Assembly: GCF_947499265.1 (NCBI RefSeq)
Contig: NZ_CANMNK010000002.1
Span: 496,001-560,000, forward strand
DNA length: 64,000 nucleotides
Direction of reading: 5' to 3'
DNA from: an uncultured Roseobacter sp.
GTDB taxonomy: Bacteria; Pseudomonadota; Alphaproteobacteria; Rhodobacterales; Rhodobacteraceae
Shown here: positions 48,488-57,295 of the stretch, one piece after another
Layout: each line of letters opens with the position of its first letter
How positions within the stretch are numbered: position 1 is the first letter of the stretch
Made by a program: the position numbers and the translations under genes
The notes under the pieces: model-generated
The model's database searches: none
The model's input: only the letters and a program-made list of their open reading frames with translations
What the model was told of the DNA's origin: nothing

Positions 48488-51400
48488 TTGGATGGGGCAG
48501 ACAGCGCAGAGTTGACCATTATTGGTATCGGCTCATCGGCGGGGGGGCTGGAGGCGATCCGCGAATTGGTGGCGACGTTGCCGACCGATCTGCAGGTGGC
48601 CTATGTCGTGGTGCAGCACATGTCGCCACACCACAAGAGCCTGATGACCGAACTGGTTGCCCGGCAAACCCGGCTGGTGGTCCGCGATGTCGTGGACGGC
48701 TGCGTGCCGGAACCCAATGTGATCTACGTGACACCGCCAAAGACCGATGTTGTCTATGACAATGGCAAGCTGTGCCTGGTTGATCCCAGTCACGAAGTGG
48801 CCTCCCCCAAACCTTCGGTGGACCGGTTTTTGTTGAGCATCGCCGACAAGCATGGCGAAAAATCGATGGCGATCATCCTGTCGGGCACCGGGACCGATGG
48901 CGCCTACGGCGTGCAGGCGATCCGTGAAGCAGGCGGCATCACGATTGCACAAGACACGGAAAGCGCGAAATACGACGGGATGCCGATGTCGGCCATGCAG
49001 ACCGGCTGCGTCGACCTGGTGTTGCGGCCCTTTGAGATCGGCACGCATCTGCAGAAGATCCTGACGTCGCCGCGGGATTTCGATGCCTTCCGGCAGGAGG
49101 CGGCGGAAAAGAGCCCTTCGTCGGATCTGTTGCAGATCCTTCTCGCCCGCACCCGCGTCGATTTCCGGGAATACAAACAAACCACGATCAACCGCCGGAT
49201 CGAGCGCCGCATGATCGCTCTAGGGATCGACAGCCACGAAGAATACACGCAATTCTGTCGGGTCAATCCAAACGCGGTGGATGCGCTGTTCAAGGATTTG
49301 CTGATATCGGTCACCCGGTTTTTCCGCGACAAGAGCGAATTTGAAGCGCTGAAGGAATTGTTGCCGCCGCTGCTGCAGAAAAAGTCCAATACCCCGTTTC
49401 GGGTCTGGATTGCCGGCTGTGCCACGGGTGAGGAAGCCTATTCCATTGCCATTCTGCTCAGCGAAGCCCTTGGTGGATCGAAGGTCCAGCTCAAGGACCA
49501 CGTGCAGATTTTCGCGACAGATATCGACAAGGATGCCCTCGAAGTGGCCCGCAAGGGTGTCTACGGCATGGCGGCCCTCAACGACATTCCCAGAGATTTG
49601 TCGGATCGGTACTTCATCCAGCAGAACGATGGCATCCGCGTCATTGATTCCCTGCGCTCGGCCATTCTGTTTTCTGATCACAACGTCTGTCAGGACCCGC
49701 CGTTCCAGAAGGTTGATCTGCTGTGCTGCCGTAACCTGTTGATTTATTTTGGAAATGCGCTGCAGCACAAGGTCATGTCGCGGTTCCATTACGCGCTGAC
49801 TGAAAGCTCTTTGATGTTCTTGGGCACGGCTGAAACCGTTGCGGGATCCGACGAGCTGTTCATTCAGGACAGCCAGTCTGCGCATATCTATCGCCGCAGG
49901 TCCATTCGCCGCTCCGAACAGACGCCTTTTGCGAATACGCGGAATGTCCCGCAGTCGCGCCGCATTCCGCCACCGACGCAGGCGGCACAACCGGGCGATT
50001 CCACCGACCGCCAGATGTTCGAGGCCTTGGCGCTGGCGCTGGGCAAGAATTCGGTGCTGGTGACCGACGAGTATTCGATTGTGCGGATCTACGGGAATGT
50101 CAGCTCGTTTATTGAAATGAGCGAAGCCAGCAACCTGAAAATGCACATTGATTTGTTGCGACGACCCTTCCGTGAAGAGGCGCGCAGTCTGGTGACCCTC
50201 GCGCTGAAAAACGGCGAACATCGCTCGGGCGTCCGGCACCTGCTGGCGGATGACGATGATGCCGAAATCCGGCTCGATGTCTTCCCGATCATTGCCCGCG
50301 ATCTGAACGAACGCGCCGCGCTGGTGGTTTTCAGCGAAGTGAAGGTGGATCGCGCCAAAGGGTTGGAGCCGACAAACAAGAGCGGCGACGAAACCTTTGA
50401 AAGCGACCGTATCCGGTTGCTGGAAGATGAGGTTGCAACGACGCGGGAAGCGCTGCAGCAGACCATCGAAGAACTGGAAACCTCCAACGAGGAGCTGCAA
50501 TCGCTCAACGAGGAACTGCAATCCACCAACGAGGAATTGCAGGCCACGAACGAAGAGCTGGAAACCTCGAATGAAGAGCTGCAATCCACCAACGAAGAGC
50601 TGATCACCGTCAACGAGGAACTGCAGGTGACGGCTGCAGAGCTGAGCGGGCGCACCGGCGAGCTGATGTCGGTCTTGGAGACCGCGCCGCTGGCGATTAT
50701 GGTTTTGGATACGGCGCTGCAAATCTCGCAGGCCACCAATGCCGCTGCTGAAATGTTCGGCCTGTCGCGTCCGGTGTCGAACCCGCATGTCAGCCAGTGC
50801 ATCCTGCCTGAAAACTGCCCCTCACTTGCGCCGATCTGCAATGAAACCCTCAAACTCGGCGAGCCGATCTCGCGTGAATTCACCTCCAAGGGTGGGCGCT
50901 ACAAGCTCACCTGTTCGCCTTTCTTTGACATGCGCGGCCAGATGAAGGGCTCGACGATGGTCGTCTCCGAATTCCCCGGTCTGGCGCAGGAACTCGACCT
51001 GATCCTCGATCACGCCGAGATCTTCATGCTGAACCGCTCCACCGACGGGACGGTCCTGCGGATCAGCCAGAAATCGGCCAATATTCTGGGCACGACCCGA
51101 CAGGAAGCGGAAGGCAAGAACTTCTTCAAATTGGCAAATAAGGCAACGGCCGATGCCGTGAAAGCGCGCGACAATGAGCTGATGAACAGCACCACGGGGC
51201 GTGTGCACCACATCAATGCCGTTTCTGCACGCGATACCGGCGAAAAATACTGGATGAGTACCGAGAACTTCATTTTTGCGGACCCCTCGCAGAGCACGTC
51301 CTCGATCTACTCGGTCGGCACGGATATTACCGGCATCATCGATGCAAGGGACAAGGCCGAAGACGCGCTGGAACAGCTCACGCTTTTGCAGGACCTCGCG

Positions 51401-51721
51401 CAGGTCGGGTACTGGGCGGTAAATCTCAAAGACAATTCGGTGCATTGGTCCTCGGAGGTCTATCGCATTCACGGGTTGGACCCGAATGGACCGCCACCTG
51501 ATCTGCAAGCAGGATTGGGCTACTACCATCCCGATGACCGCGCGAAGGTCGAAAAGCTGGTCAACAAGGTTGCGAAGAAGGGTGGGGATTTCCAGTTCCG
51601 GCACCGGATCGTCACCAAGGACGGCGAGACCGTGGAGGTCGAATCCTTCGGGATGGCGCGGGCGGATGAAACCGGCGAGATCAAGCGGATCATCGGCGTC
51701 TTTCGCCAGGCACCCGACTGA
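48488..51721 (+). CDS. CheB-CheR-PAS fusion protein without kinase domain
   Basis: A 1077-residue multidomain protein. Residues 8-185 are a CheB methylesterase with Ser16/Ser17 (GIGSSAGG), His44 (QHMSPHH) and Asp137 (GTGTDGA). Residues 215-465 are a CheR methyltransferase with the SAM motif WIAGCATGEEAYSIA and DLLCCRNLLIYF. A PAS-like region (500-620) is followed by eight seven-residue repeats EEL-x-x-x-N (661-716), a coiled coil, then about three PAS domains to the end. No histidine kinase, receiver or GGDEF domain follows. It starts at TTG with AAGGGAG upstream; the nearby ATG is out of frame. Signal and partner are unknown. Confidence 0.9.
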   Translation: MDGADSAELTIIGIGSSAGGLEAIRELVATLPTDLQVAYVVVQHMSPHHKSLMTELVARQTRLVVRDVVDGCVPEPNVIYVTPPKTDVVYDNGKLCLVDPSHEVASPKPSVDRFLLSIADKHGEKSMAIILSGTGTDGAYGVQAIREAGGITIAQDTESAKYDGMPMSAMQTGCVDLVLRPFEIGTHLQKILTSPRDFDAFRQEAAEKSPSSDLLQILLARTRVDFREYKQTTINRRIERRMIALGIDSHEEYTQFCRVNPNAVDALFKDLLISVTRFFRDKSEFEALKELLPPLLQKKSNTPFRVWIAGCATGEEAYSIAILLSEALGGSKVQLKDHVQIFATDIDKDALEVARKGVYGMAALNDIPRDLSDRYFIQQNDGIRVIDSLRSAILFSDHNVCQDPPFQKVDLLCCRNLLIYFGNALQHKVMSRFHYALTESSLMFLGTAETVAGSDELFIQDSQSAHIYRRRSIRRSEQTPFANTRNVPQSRRIPPPTQAAQPGDSTDRQMFEALALALGKNSVLVTDEYSIVRIYGNVSSFIEMSEASNLKMHIDLLRRPFREEARSLVTLALKNGEHRSGVRHLLADDDDAEIRLDVFPIIARDLNERAALVVFSEVKVDRAKGLEPTNKSGDETFESDRIRLLEDEVATTREALQQTIEELETSNEELQSLNEELQSTNEELQATNEELETSNEELQSTNEELITVNEELQVTAAELSGRTGELMSVLETAPLAIMVLDTALQISQATNAAAEMFGLSRPVSNPHVSQCILPENCPSLAPICNETLKLGEPISREFTSKGGRYKLTCSPFFDMRGQMKGSTMVVSEFPGLAQELDLILDHAEIFMLNRSTDGTVLRISQKSANILGTTRQEAEGKNFFKLANKATADAVKARDNELMNSTTGRVHHINAVSARDTGEKYWMSTENFIFADPSQSTSSIYSVGTDITGIIDARDKAEDALEQLTLLQDLAQVGYWAVNLKDNSVHWSSEVYRIHGLDPNGPPPDLQAGLGYYHPDDRAKVEKLVNKVAKKGGDFQFRHRIVTKDGETVEVESFGMARADETGEIKRIIGVFRQAPD

Positions 51722-51746
51722 AAACCCATCCTCTCTCAGGCGGATC

Positions 51747-51778
51747 AAAGCCCGGACCAATCGAACGGTCCGGGCTTT
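51747..51778 (+). terminator. Intrinsic terminator after the CheB-CheR gene
   Basis: AAAGCCCGGACC and GGTCCGGGCTTT form a perfect 12-bp stem with an 8-nt loop; the T-run is short (TTTCG). Confidence 0.75.
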
Positions 51779-51782
51779 CGCC

Positions 51783-51811
51783 TTGACCCTATGATGCAAC
51801 CTGCGCATTTA
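51783..51811 (+). promoter_or_regulatory. Candidate promoter for choXWV
   Basis: TTGACC and CATTTA are separated by 17 bp just after the preceding terminator. A GGGAG ribosome site follows before the choX ATG. Confidence 0.5.
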
Positions 51812-51839
51812 TGGGCAAAAATCAGATGGGAGATATTTC

Positions 51840-52766
51840 ATGACACTCAAGACAACCGCAAGCACGCTTGCCTTTATCGCCGTTGCGGGCGTGGCCGGTG
51901 CCGAATGCACAGAAGTCACCTTCTCCGACGTGGGTTGGACGGACATCACCGCGACCACCGCCGCGACCACTGTGGTTCTGGATGCTTTGGGGTATGAGAC
52001 AGATATCAAGGTGCTGTCGGTGCCGGTGACCTACACCTCGATGGCGCAGGGGGACGTTGACGTATTCCTGGGCAACTGGATGCCGACCATGGAAGCGGAC
52101 ATCGCACCCTACCGTGAAGCGGGCACTGTCGACACCGTGCGGGAAAACCTCGAAGGTGCGAAATATACCCTCGCCGTGAACCAGGCAGCGCTGGACCTTG
52201 GCATCAAGGATTTCGCTGACATCGCCAAACACGCGGACGCGCTGGACGAACAGATCTATGGCATCGAGCCCGGCAACGATGGCAACCGCCTGATCCAGTC
52301 TATGATCGACGCTGATGCCTTTGGTCTCAGCGGTTTTGAAGTCAAGGAAAGCTCCGAACAGGGCATGTTGGCGCAGGTGGAACGTCTGTCCAAGAAAGAC
52401 GAACCCATCGTGTTCCTCGGCTGGGAACCACATCCGATGAATGCCAATTTCGAGATGGGCTATCTGACCGGGGGCGATGAATTCTTTGGCCCGGATTTCG
52501 GTGGCGCGACGGTCTATACAAACACCCGTTCTGGCTATAGCACCGAATGCCCGAACGTCGGCAAACTGCTGGGCAATCTGAAATTCACGCTGGCGATGGA
52601 AAATGAGATCATGGGGGCCATCCTGAACGACGGGACCGAGCCTTCGGACGCCGCCAAGGCGTGGCTGACGGCAAACCCTGATGCCTTCATGGCGTGGCTC
52701 GATGGCGTGACCACCGTTGACGGTGGCGACAGCGTCGCGGCTGTGAAATCCGCGCTGGGTCTGTAA
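51840..52766 (+). CDS. choX: Choline ABC transporter substrate-binding protein
   Basis: Periplasmic binding protein for choline (and perhaps betaine or acetylcholine), 308 residues. The signal peptide ends near AGVAGAEC. The OpuAC/ChoX-type body shows TFSDVGWTDITATTAATTVVLDALGY, the aromatic-containing DVDVFLGNWMPTME near residue 75, IEPGNDGNR and FLGWEPHPMNANFEM. choW and choV follow. In roseobacters choline feeds glycine betaine synthesis, but bet genes are not in the window. Confidence 0.92.
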   Translation: MTLKTTASTLAFIAVAGVAGAECTEVTFSDVGWTDITATTAATTVVLDALGYETDIKVLSVPVTYTSMAQGDVDVFLGNWMPTMEADIAPYREAGTVDTVRENLEGAKYTLAVNQAALDLGIKDFADIAKHADALDEQIYGIEPGNDGNRLIQSMIDADAFGLSGFEVKESSEQGMLAQVERLSKKDEPIVFLGWEPHPMNANFEMGYLTGGDEFFGPDFGGATVYTNTRSGYSTECPNVGKLLGNLKFTLAMENEIMGAILNDGTEPSDAAKAWLTANPDAFMAWLDGVTTVDGGDSVAAVKSALGL

Positions 52767-52826
52767 TTATCTGACCCCGCCTGCATCTGTGGGCGGGTTA
52801 ACATTAAACTGAGGTAGGGGTAGGTT

Positions 52827-53663
52827 TTGCTGGACTGGCTGACTGAAACGAAGATACCTGTCGGCAAAACTGCAGCGGCGTTCTTTGACTGGCTTCAGAC
52901 CAATGGCGAGTGGTTCTTTGACGGGCTCGCCGTGGCGATGGAAGCGATGATCGATGCGATCCTCTGGGTGCTGCAGACGCCGCATCCCTTTGTGATCATC
53001 CTCGCCTTTGTGGCGCTTACCTGGGCGCTGCAACGCAGCTGGAAAATCTGCCTTTTTGTCGCTTTGGGCTTTCTGTTCATCCTCAACCAGGACTATTGGG
53101 AGGAGATGACGGAGAGCATCACGCTGGTGCTGTCGGCCTGCGTGGTCTGTATGGCCATCGGGGTGCCCATCGGCATCGCCGCCGCACACCGTCCGCGATT
53201 GTTTCAGGCGATGCGCCCGGTGCTGGACCTGATGCAGACGCTGCCAACCTTCGTCTATCTCATTCCGGCCATTGTGTTTTTTGGCATTGGCATGGTGCCG
53301 GGCCTGATCGCCACGGTGATTTTTGTGGTGCCAGCGCCCATTCGTCTGACCCATCTGGGCATCAGCACAACGCCGAAACCCCTGCTCGAAGCCGCAGATG
53401 CCTTCGGCGCCACCCCGCTGCAGAAACTGTGGAAGGTCGAGTTGCCCTATGCCTTGCCGCAGATCATGGCAGGGCTCAACCAGACGATCATGCTGTCGCT
53501 CTCGATGGTGGTGATCGCCGCGCTGGTGGGCGCGGATGGATTGGGCGTGCCGGTGGTGCGCGCGCTCAATCAGGTGAACACCGCCCTTGGATTTGAGAGC
53601 GGCTTCATCATCGTCGTTGTCGCCATCATGCTGGACCGGATGCTGCGGGTGGATCGCAAATGA
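52827..53663 (+). CDS. choW: Choline ABC transporter permease
   Basis: Inner-membrane permease of the ProW/OpuAB type, 278 residues. It starts at TTG with a GAGGTAGGGGTAGG run upstream; no closer ATG in frame gives the full N-terminus. The helices include PFVIILAFVALTWALQ and SITLVLSACVVCMAIGVPIGIAAA; the EAA loop is EAADAFGATPLQKLWKVELPYALPQIM near residue 190. choX lies 60 bp upstream, and choV overlaps by 4 bp. Confidence 0.92.
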   Translation: MLDWLTETKIPVGKTAAAFFDWLQTNGEWFFDGLAVAMEAMIDAILWVLQTPHPFVIILAFVALTWALQRSWKICLFVALGFLFILNQDYWEEMTESITLVLSACVVCMAIGVPIGIAAAHRPRLFQAMRPVLDLMQTLPTFVYLIPAIVFFGIGMVPGLIATVIFVVPAPIRLTHLGISTTPKPLLEAADAFGATPLQKLWKVELPYALPQIMAGLNQTIMLSLSMVVIAALVGADGLGVPVVRALNQVNTALGFESGFIIVVVAIMLDRMLRVDRK

Positions 53664-54691
53664 CAAATGCCGTTGAGTTTGACAATGTCTCCATCGTTTT
53701 TGGTGACGCACCTGCATCGGCGCTGCCAGGCATGGATGCGCTGAAATCCCGGGCGGAGGTGCGGCAGGAAACCAGTCAGGTGCTTGGCGTACACAACTGC
53801 TCGCTGGACGTGCCAGCCGGTGAAATCCTGGTGCTCATGGGGCTTTCCGGCTCAGGGAAATCCACCTTGTTGCGGGCTGTGAACGGTCTCAATCCGGTGG
53901 TGCGCGGGGCCGTGCGCGTGTTCGATGCGGATTGGTCCTGCGACGTCACCCATAGCTCCGCCAATGACCTGCGCCGGGTACGGCGCGAATGCGTTTCCAT
54001 GGTGTTTCAGCAATTTGGCCTGCTGCCCTGGCGCACGGTGCGCGAAAACGTGGCGCTGGGGCTGGAACTGGCGGATGTGCCCAAGAAAGACCGCTATGCG
54101 CGGGCAGACCGGCAGCTTGAACTGGTGGGATTGTCCGATTGGGCGGAGCGCAAGGTCGGCGAGCTTTCGGGCGGCATGCAGCAGCGGGTCGGTCTGGCGC
54201 GGGCCTTTGCCACGGATGCGCCGATCCTGCTGATGGATGAGCCCTTCTCGGCGCTGGATCCGTTGATCCGCACGCGGCTTCAGGACGAACTGCTCGATCT
54301 GCAGCGCGATCTCAAACGCACGATCATCTTTGTCAGCCACGATCTGGATGAAGCCTTCAAGCTCGGTGATCGCATTGCCATCATGGAAGGCGGGCGCATC
54401 GTGCAATGCGGCACCCCGCAGGAGATTTTCTCCAATCCGGTGAACGACTATGTGGCGGACTTCGTCGCACATATGAATCCGCTTGGGGTGCTGAACGCCA
54501 GCGATGTGATGGAACCGGCCCAAGCGCCGCCGGATCAAGCGGTGCCAGCGGATATGAACGTCGAAACCGTGATGCGCAAGCTACTGGAAACCGATGGCCC
54601 ATTGGGGGTTGAAGAGAATGGCGACCTGGTGGGACAGGTCACCAAACGCGGTGTGATCGCGCGCATTCTCGACCCGCGCGAGACACCTTAA
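53660..54691 (+). CDS. choV: Choline ABC transporter ATPase
   Basis: ATPase of the choXWV importer, 343 residues. Walker A is GLSGSGKSTLLR near residue 60, the Q-loop is FQQFGLLPWRTV, the signature is LSGGMQQRVGLARAFA and Walker B is ILLMDEPFSALDP. The N-terminal 35 residues (NVSIVFGDAPASALPGMDAL) are typical of the OpuAA/ProV group. A single short C-terminal extension replaces the full CBS pair of osmosensing ProV, so direct osmotic gating is unlikely. Confidence 0.92.
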   Translation: MTNAVEFDNVSIVFGDAPASALPGMDALKSRAEVRQETSQVLGVHNCSLDVPAGEILVLMGLSGSGKSTLLRAVNGLNPVVRGAVRVFDADWSCDVTHSSANDLRRVRRECVSMVFQQFGLLPWRTVRENVALGLELADVPKKDRYARADRQLELVGLSDWAERKVGELSGGMQQRVGLARAFATDAPILLMDEPFSALDPLIRTRLQDELLDLQRDLKRTIIFVSHDLDEAFKLGDRIAIMEGGRIVQCGTPQEIFSNPVNDYVADFVAHMNPLGVLNASDVMEPAQAPPDQAVPADMNVETVMRKLLETDGPLGVEENGDLVGQVTKRGVIARILDPRETP

Positions 54692-54700
54692 CCGCCAAAT

Positions 54701-55090
54701 CTATTCCTGAATGGTCTTGAGCCAGGCCACCAGGTCCGCCACCGGTTTGCTGGTCATGATCGGCTGACCATCGTTGGCGGCGATGGCGACGCCCTGACCT
54801 TCGAAAAACCAGCCATAGACGGGCATGTCGCTGCCGTGGCTGACCAGTGGGTCACGCCCATCGATCCGCTTGACGACCCGGAACACCGGAAACGCCCCAT
54901 CGGCTTTCTGTGACAGCAGCGTCAGGTTGGCGGGCTGCACCAGCAGCACCGGTGACATCGGGCCGTTCCCCTTGGCCTCCACGCCGTGGCACGCGGCACA
55001 ATGCAGGTTATAGAGCTTCTCGCCATCCTCCAGATTCTGGGCGCCCGCGGCACTGGCCAAGCAAAACAACAGGGCGGAAAGAAAACGCAT
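54701..55090 (-). CDS. Small class I cytochrome c
   Basis: Periplasmic monohaem cytochrome, 129 residues. AGGAG lies 6 nt before the ATG at 55090 but directly abuts an earlier ATG, so the shorter MRFLSALLF form is chosen. A signal peptide (ALLFCLASAAGAQ) is followed by the haem site LHCAACHGVEAKGNGP near residue 32; a Met ligand is likely in SDMPVYGWFF. An FNR-type box lies 58-71 bp upstream of the start codon, suggesting control by oxygen. Partner oxidase or reductase unknown. Confidence 0.88.
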   Translation of the reverse strand: MRFLSALLFCLASAAGAQNLEDGEKLYNLHCAACHGVEAKGNGPMSPVLLVQPANLTLLSQKADGAFPVFRVVKRIDGRDPLVSHGSDMPVYGWFFEGQGVAIAANDGQPIMTSKPVADLVAWLKTIQE

Positions 55091-55147
55091 GTCCATCTCC
55101 TAATGGTTTATGATCGCTAACTTATCCGACGGGCGGCGCGACACGCG

Positions 55148-55161
55148 TTGACCTGTATCAA
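55148..55161. promoter_or_regulatory. FNR/FnrL-type box (cytochrome c side)
   Basis: TTGAC-CTGT-ATCAA matches the FNR/CRP-family consensus TTGAY-N4-RTCAA. It lies 58-71 bp upstream of the cytochrome c start. Confidence 0.65.
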
Positions 55162-55231
55162 TTGCGGTGTCGAATTTCACAACGGGCCAGCGGCGGCTTT
55201 CGGGTTCGGGACCGGAATGCCCGGGCCCGCG

Positions 55232-55245
55232 TTGACAGGGATCAA
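55232..55245. promoter_or_regulatory. FNR/FnrL-type box (ClbS side)
   Basis: TTGAC-AGGG-ATCAA, same consensus, 48-61 bp upstream of the ClbS-like gene; centre 84 bp from the other box. Confidence 0.65.
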
Positions 55246-55293
55246 TGCCGCTGCCGCAAAACACGGTCAATCTGGGCCGGAAAGGCGGGACAC

Positions 55294-55785
55294 ATGGCGG
55301 CGGCAAACAAATCCGAATTGATCGACATATTGCAAAAGGAATACGCAAAGCTGGACGGGCTGATCACGCCCATCCCGGCGGAGCAGGCCATGCTGAAGGA
55401 TGAGGCGGAAACCTCGATCAAGGATGTGGTTGCGCACCGCGCCCATTGGATCACGCTTTTTCTCGGCTGGTATGCGGACGGGCAGGCGGGCAAAACGGTC
55501 CATTTCCCCGCCGAAGGGTACAAGTGGAACGAGTTGAAGCGGTACAATGCAGATCTGCGCGCGGCGCAAAAGGACGTGGATTGGGCGGCGGCGCAAGCGC
55601 TTTTGAAACAGGAATACGCCGCACTCCTGGTCTTCGTGCAAACCTGTTGCAATGAAGATCTCTATGGCGGCCCGATGCAGGGTGCGAAGAATCACTGGAC
55701 GCCCGGCCGTTGGGTCGAGGCGGCAGGGCCAAGCCATTTTAGATCCGCGGCCAAATACATTCGCGCGCGGTTACGATCACTCTAG
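55294..55785 (+). CDS. ClbS/DfsB four-helix-bundle protein
   Basis: A 163-residue protein of the DinB-like ClbS/DfsB family; ClbS itself is a cyclopropane hydrolase that protects from colibactin, but most members are uncharacterised. Marks are AAANKSELIDILQKEYAKLDGLITPI at the start, DVVAHRAHWITLFLGWY near residue 45, PAEGYKWNELKRYN and WVEAAGPSHFRSAAKYIRARLR. The start MAAANK follows an FNR-type box; an in-frame start 44 codons earlier is a Cys/Arg-rich artefact. Substrate unknown. Confidence 0.8.
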   Translation: MAAANKSELIDILQKEYAKLDGLITPIPAEQAMLKDEAETSIKDVVAHRAHWITLFLGWYADGQAGKTVHFPAEGYKWNELKRYNADLRAAQKDVDWAAAQALLKQEYAALLVFVQTCCNEDLYGGPMQGAKNHWTPGRWVEAAGPSHFRSAAKYIRARLRSL

Positions 55786-55800
55786 GCGTGACACCTCACG

Positions 55801-57108
55801 TCAGAGCGGTCGGATTTTCAACTCGGTGATCCTGTTGCCATCTCGCGCGGTGACCTCGAACCGGAAGCCGTGGAAGGAAAACACCTGTCCCGATGTCGGG
55901 ATCATCTGCGCCTCATGGATCACCAGCCCAGCGACGGTATTGGCCTCGTCATCCGGCAGGTTCCAATCGGTCGCGCGGTTTAAATCCCGGATCGTCATGG
56001 CACCGTCGACCACAAATTGACCGTCCTCGCCGCTGGTCACCGTCTGATCGTCACCTTCGTCAAACTCATCCGTGATTTCGCCGACGATCTCCTCCAGAAT
56101 ATCCTCCAGCGTGATCAGACCCTGCAGCGAGCCATATTCATCCACCACGAGGGCAAAATGGGTATGCCGGCGCAGGAACTGGCGCATCTGCTCCGCCAGC
56201 GTCGAGGTTTCCGGCACAAAATAGGGCTCCATGGCGACATCGAGGATTTTGAAGTCGCGCAATTGGGCTGCGTCGCCTTCGGGGCCGCCGATGGTCTTGT
56301 ACATCGCCCGCAGCAGATCCTTGGCGTGGATCACGCCGATGATGTTCTCCGGATCGTCCTGATAGACCGGGAGGCGGGTGTGGTTCGAGGTCAGGCACTG
56401 TTCCAGAATTTCCTGCGGGCTGTCTTCGCCATTGATCATCTCGATGCCCGAGCGATGCAGCATGATCTCTTCCACCGTGCGGTCGTTGAGGTCCAGCGCA
56501 CCCAGGATACGGTCGCGGTCTTCCTTCTCCACCACCCCTTCGGAGTGGCCCAGTTGCAGCGCCCCGGCGATCTCCTCGCGCACGGCCAGAATATTGCTGT
56601 CAGGGTCAATGGTCACGCCGAACACCCGCAGGACACCGCGCACAAAGAGGCGCACCGCCGCCACGATCGGTGAAAACACCGTTACCACCAGCGAAATTGG
56701 CCGAGAGACAAGGGCGGCTGCGGTCTCGGAATTGGTGATCGCGTAGGTCTTGGGCAGCACCTCCGCAAAGATCAGCACCAGCAGGGTCATCACCAACGTG
56801 GCCAGCGCCACACCGCTTTCCCCGAAGGCGCGGGTAAAGATGGCCGTGGCCAGCGAGGCGGCCAGAATGTTGACCAGATTGTTGCCCAGCAGCACCGACC
56901 CGATCAGCCGTTCATTGTCCTCGGTGATCTTCAATGCGCGTTCCGCCCCGCGCGAACCTTTATCGGCCTGTGCGCGCAGCTTGCCTCGGGACGCGGCGGT
57001 CAGGGCAGTCTCGGATCCGGAGAAAAACCCTGACAGCACAAGCAGAAAGAGGATCACACCTGATGTGAGCCAGAATGCGCTATCAAGCGTTGCCGTCGCC
57101 GTTTCCAT
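55801..57108 (-). CDS. CNNM/CorC-family protein (hemolysin-like)
   Basis: A 435-residue inner-membrane protein. Four helices of the DUF21/CNNM domain cover about residues 10-190, with LSGFFSGSETALTAASRGKL and LGNNLVNILAASLATAIF. A CBS pair follows (MLHRSGIEMING, TRLPVYQDDPENIIGVIHAKDLL, HTHFALVVDEYGSLQGLITLEDILEEIVGEI), and a CorC_HlyC domain ends the protein. Homologs move or sense divalent metals such as Mg or Co; the hemolysin name is historical. It follows xerD's region in opposite order, 187 bp from the xerD stop. Confidence 0.9.
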   Translation of the reverse strand: METATATLDSAFWLTSGVILFLLVLSGFFSGSETALTAASRGKLRAQADKGSRGAERALKITEDNERLIGSVLLGNNLVNILAASLATAIFTRAFGESGVALATLVMTLLVLIFAEVLPKTYAITNSETAAALVSRPISLVVTVFSPIVAAVRLFVRGVLRVFGVTIDPDSNILAVREEIAGALQLGHSEGVVEKEDRDRILGALDLNDRTVEEIMLHRSGIEMINGEDSPQEILEQCLTSNHTRLPVYQDDPENIIGVIHAKDLLRAMYKTIGGPEGDAAQLRDFKILDVAMEPYFVPETSTLAEQMRQFLRRHTHFALVVDEYGSLQGLITLEDILEEIVGEITDEFDEGDDQTVTSGEDGQFVVDGAMTIRDLNRATDWNLPDDEANTVAGLVIHEAQMIPTSGQVFSFHGFRFEVTARDGNRITELKIRPL

Positions 57109-57295
57109 TTGGAATTCACCCTTTGAATGTGGATGGTACGGTTATGGGCACGGCGCTTGCGTCAATCAAGAGAGCTGCGGCAAATGCACCGCGTTCCGAG
57201 TGCAATCAAAGCCGTAGTGTTGCTGTTTGGTGAATCATCCCCCGCACCAGGGGCTGGCAACGGTTTCCCCGGTAAAACTACCCGCTGCGCGCGCG

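Noticed and set aside
50468-50636. Short DNA repeats within the CheB-CheR gene that resemble a tandem repeat or CRISPR-like pattern.
   Set aside because: They are explained by the coding of repeated EEL heptads in frame; no constant repeat/spacer structure.
49220-50788. 522-codon open frame antisense to the CheB-CheR gene.
   Set aside because: His/Arg/Gln-rich composition of a shadow frame; the plus-strand protein has clear catalytic motifs.
52767-53717. 316-codon open frame antisense to choW.
   Set aside because: His/Arg-rich shadow; choW has clear permease features.
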